NCBI GenBank assembly: GCA_934271655.1
Contig: CAKQRW010000004.1
Location: forward strand, 1 to 64,000
DNA from: an uncultured Bacteroidaceae bacterium
GTDB lineage: Bacteria; Bacteroidota; Bacteroidia; Bacteroidales; Bacteroidaceae
Direction of reading: 5' to 3'
DNA length: 64,000 bases
The first letter of the stretch is position 1; each line of letters begins with the position of its first letter. The position numbers were made by a program, and so were the translations under genes. The notes beneath the pieces were generated by a model. It had not been told where the DNA came from, made no database searches, and worked only from the letters and a program-made list of their open reading frames with translations. This document shows, piece by piece, positions 63,872 to 64,000 of the stretch.

Positions 63872-64000
63872 AGAAAAATATTTCAAACGCCACTCATCAT
63901 ACACGAAGTTTTTTCACGACAAGGCAGTTTTTCCCACTTTCAAGCCACGTGCAGCATAAATAAAGTTAAGAAAAAGTCGTTGTAACATAATTTTAGCCCT

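Overview
The window reads as a chromosome segment of a Bacteroidota bacterium, most likely a Prevotellaceae member of the rumen/gut type (Prevotella, Xylanibacter or Segatella; genus inferred, not proven). Support: promoters of the Bacteroidota class (TTG, 19-20 bp, TAnnTTTG) before many genes, almost no Shine-Dalgarno sequences, several lipoprotein signals, GldH, S46 dipeptidyl peptidase, a glsA/glsB glycine-lipid pair, a dapB-lepB-wbqC cluster, and a symporter-GH10-GH43 xylan operon in the order I recall for xynD-xynA-xynB of Prevotella bryantii. No phage, IS transposase, rRNA or CRISPR array was seen.

Layout. 1-9.1 kb: two minus-strand secreted proteins, one cut by the left edge (two cohesin-like domains) and a 2530-residue protein with N-terminal ligand-binding-like domains, a very long helical region, a dockerin, a cohesin-like domain and a sorting-type tail. 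9.1-11.3 kb: an accessory spacer with a 'ggacaaaaa' inverted repeat, a small ORF remnant and two divergent DNA-binding proteins. 11.3-19.1 kb: DPP III, an AlkD-like protein, purA, an M20 deacylase, glycyl-tRNA synthetase and an FKBP lipoprotein. 19.4-25 kb: minus-strand xylan/xylose operon (symporter, GH10 xylanase, GH43, xylulokinase). 25.5-34.4 kb: topA, aroK, speA, a flippase and a DPP7-like peptidase. 34.5-41 kb: ridA, metF, holB, ricT, gldH, an SPOUT RNA methyltransferase and asd. 41-46.7 kb: a CPA2 antiporter, lolD, a CvfB-like protein and a protease-like/TPR protein that has lost catalytic residues. 46.8-54.2 kb (minus): nhaD, two small proteins, xthA, a succinate-type CoA-transferase and glsB/glsA. 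54.4-58.6 kb: an exopolysaccharide export lipoprotein, tyrosine autokinase and phosphatase. 59-64 kb: wbqC, lepB, dapB, a DUF2851 gene, tRNA-Trp and tRNA-Arg.

Most genes are ordinary housekeeping or catabolic functions. In the xylan operon, GH10 carries a signal peptide and cuts xylan outside the cytoplasm; the symporter would import the products, the signal-less GH43 would finish them inside, and XylB would feed xylulose-5-phosphate to the pentose phosphate pathway.

The most unusual property lies between the genes. At least ten spacers carry their own unrelated, partly decayed tandem or direct repeats. The unit is 20-24 bp in most of them and exactly 22 bp in four. Several arrays start in, or directly abut, the 3' end of the neighbouring gene and repeat its stop codon. 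Other points of interest are a perfect 76-bp palindrome between convergent genes, an inverted-repeat operator straddling the promoter of the HTH gene at 10.95 kb, the giant dockerin protein beside its cohesin-like neighbour, and the pseudoprotease-TPR fusion.
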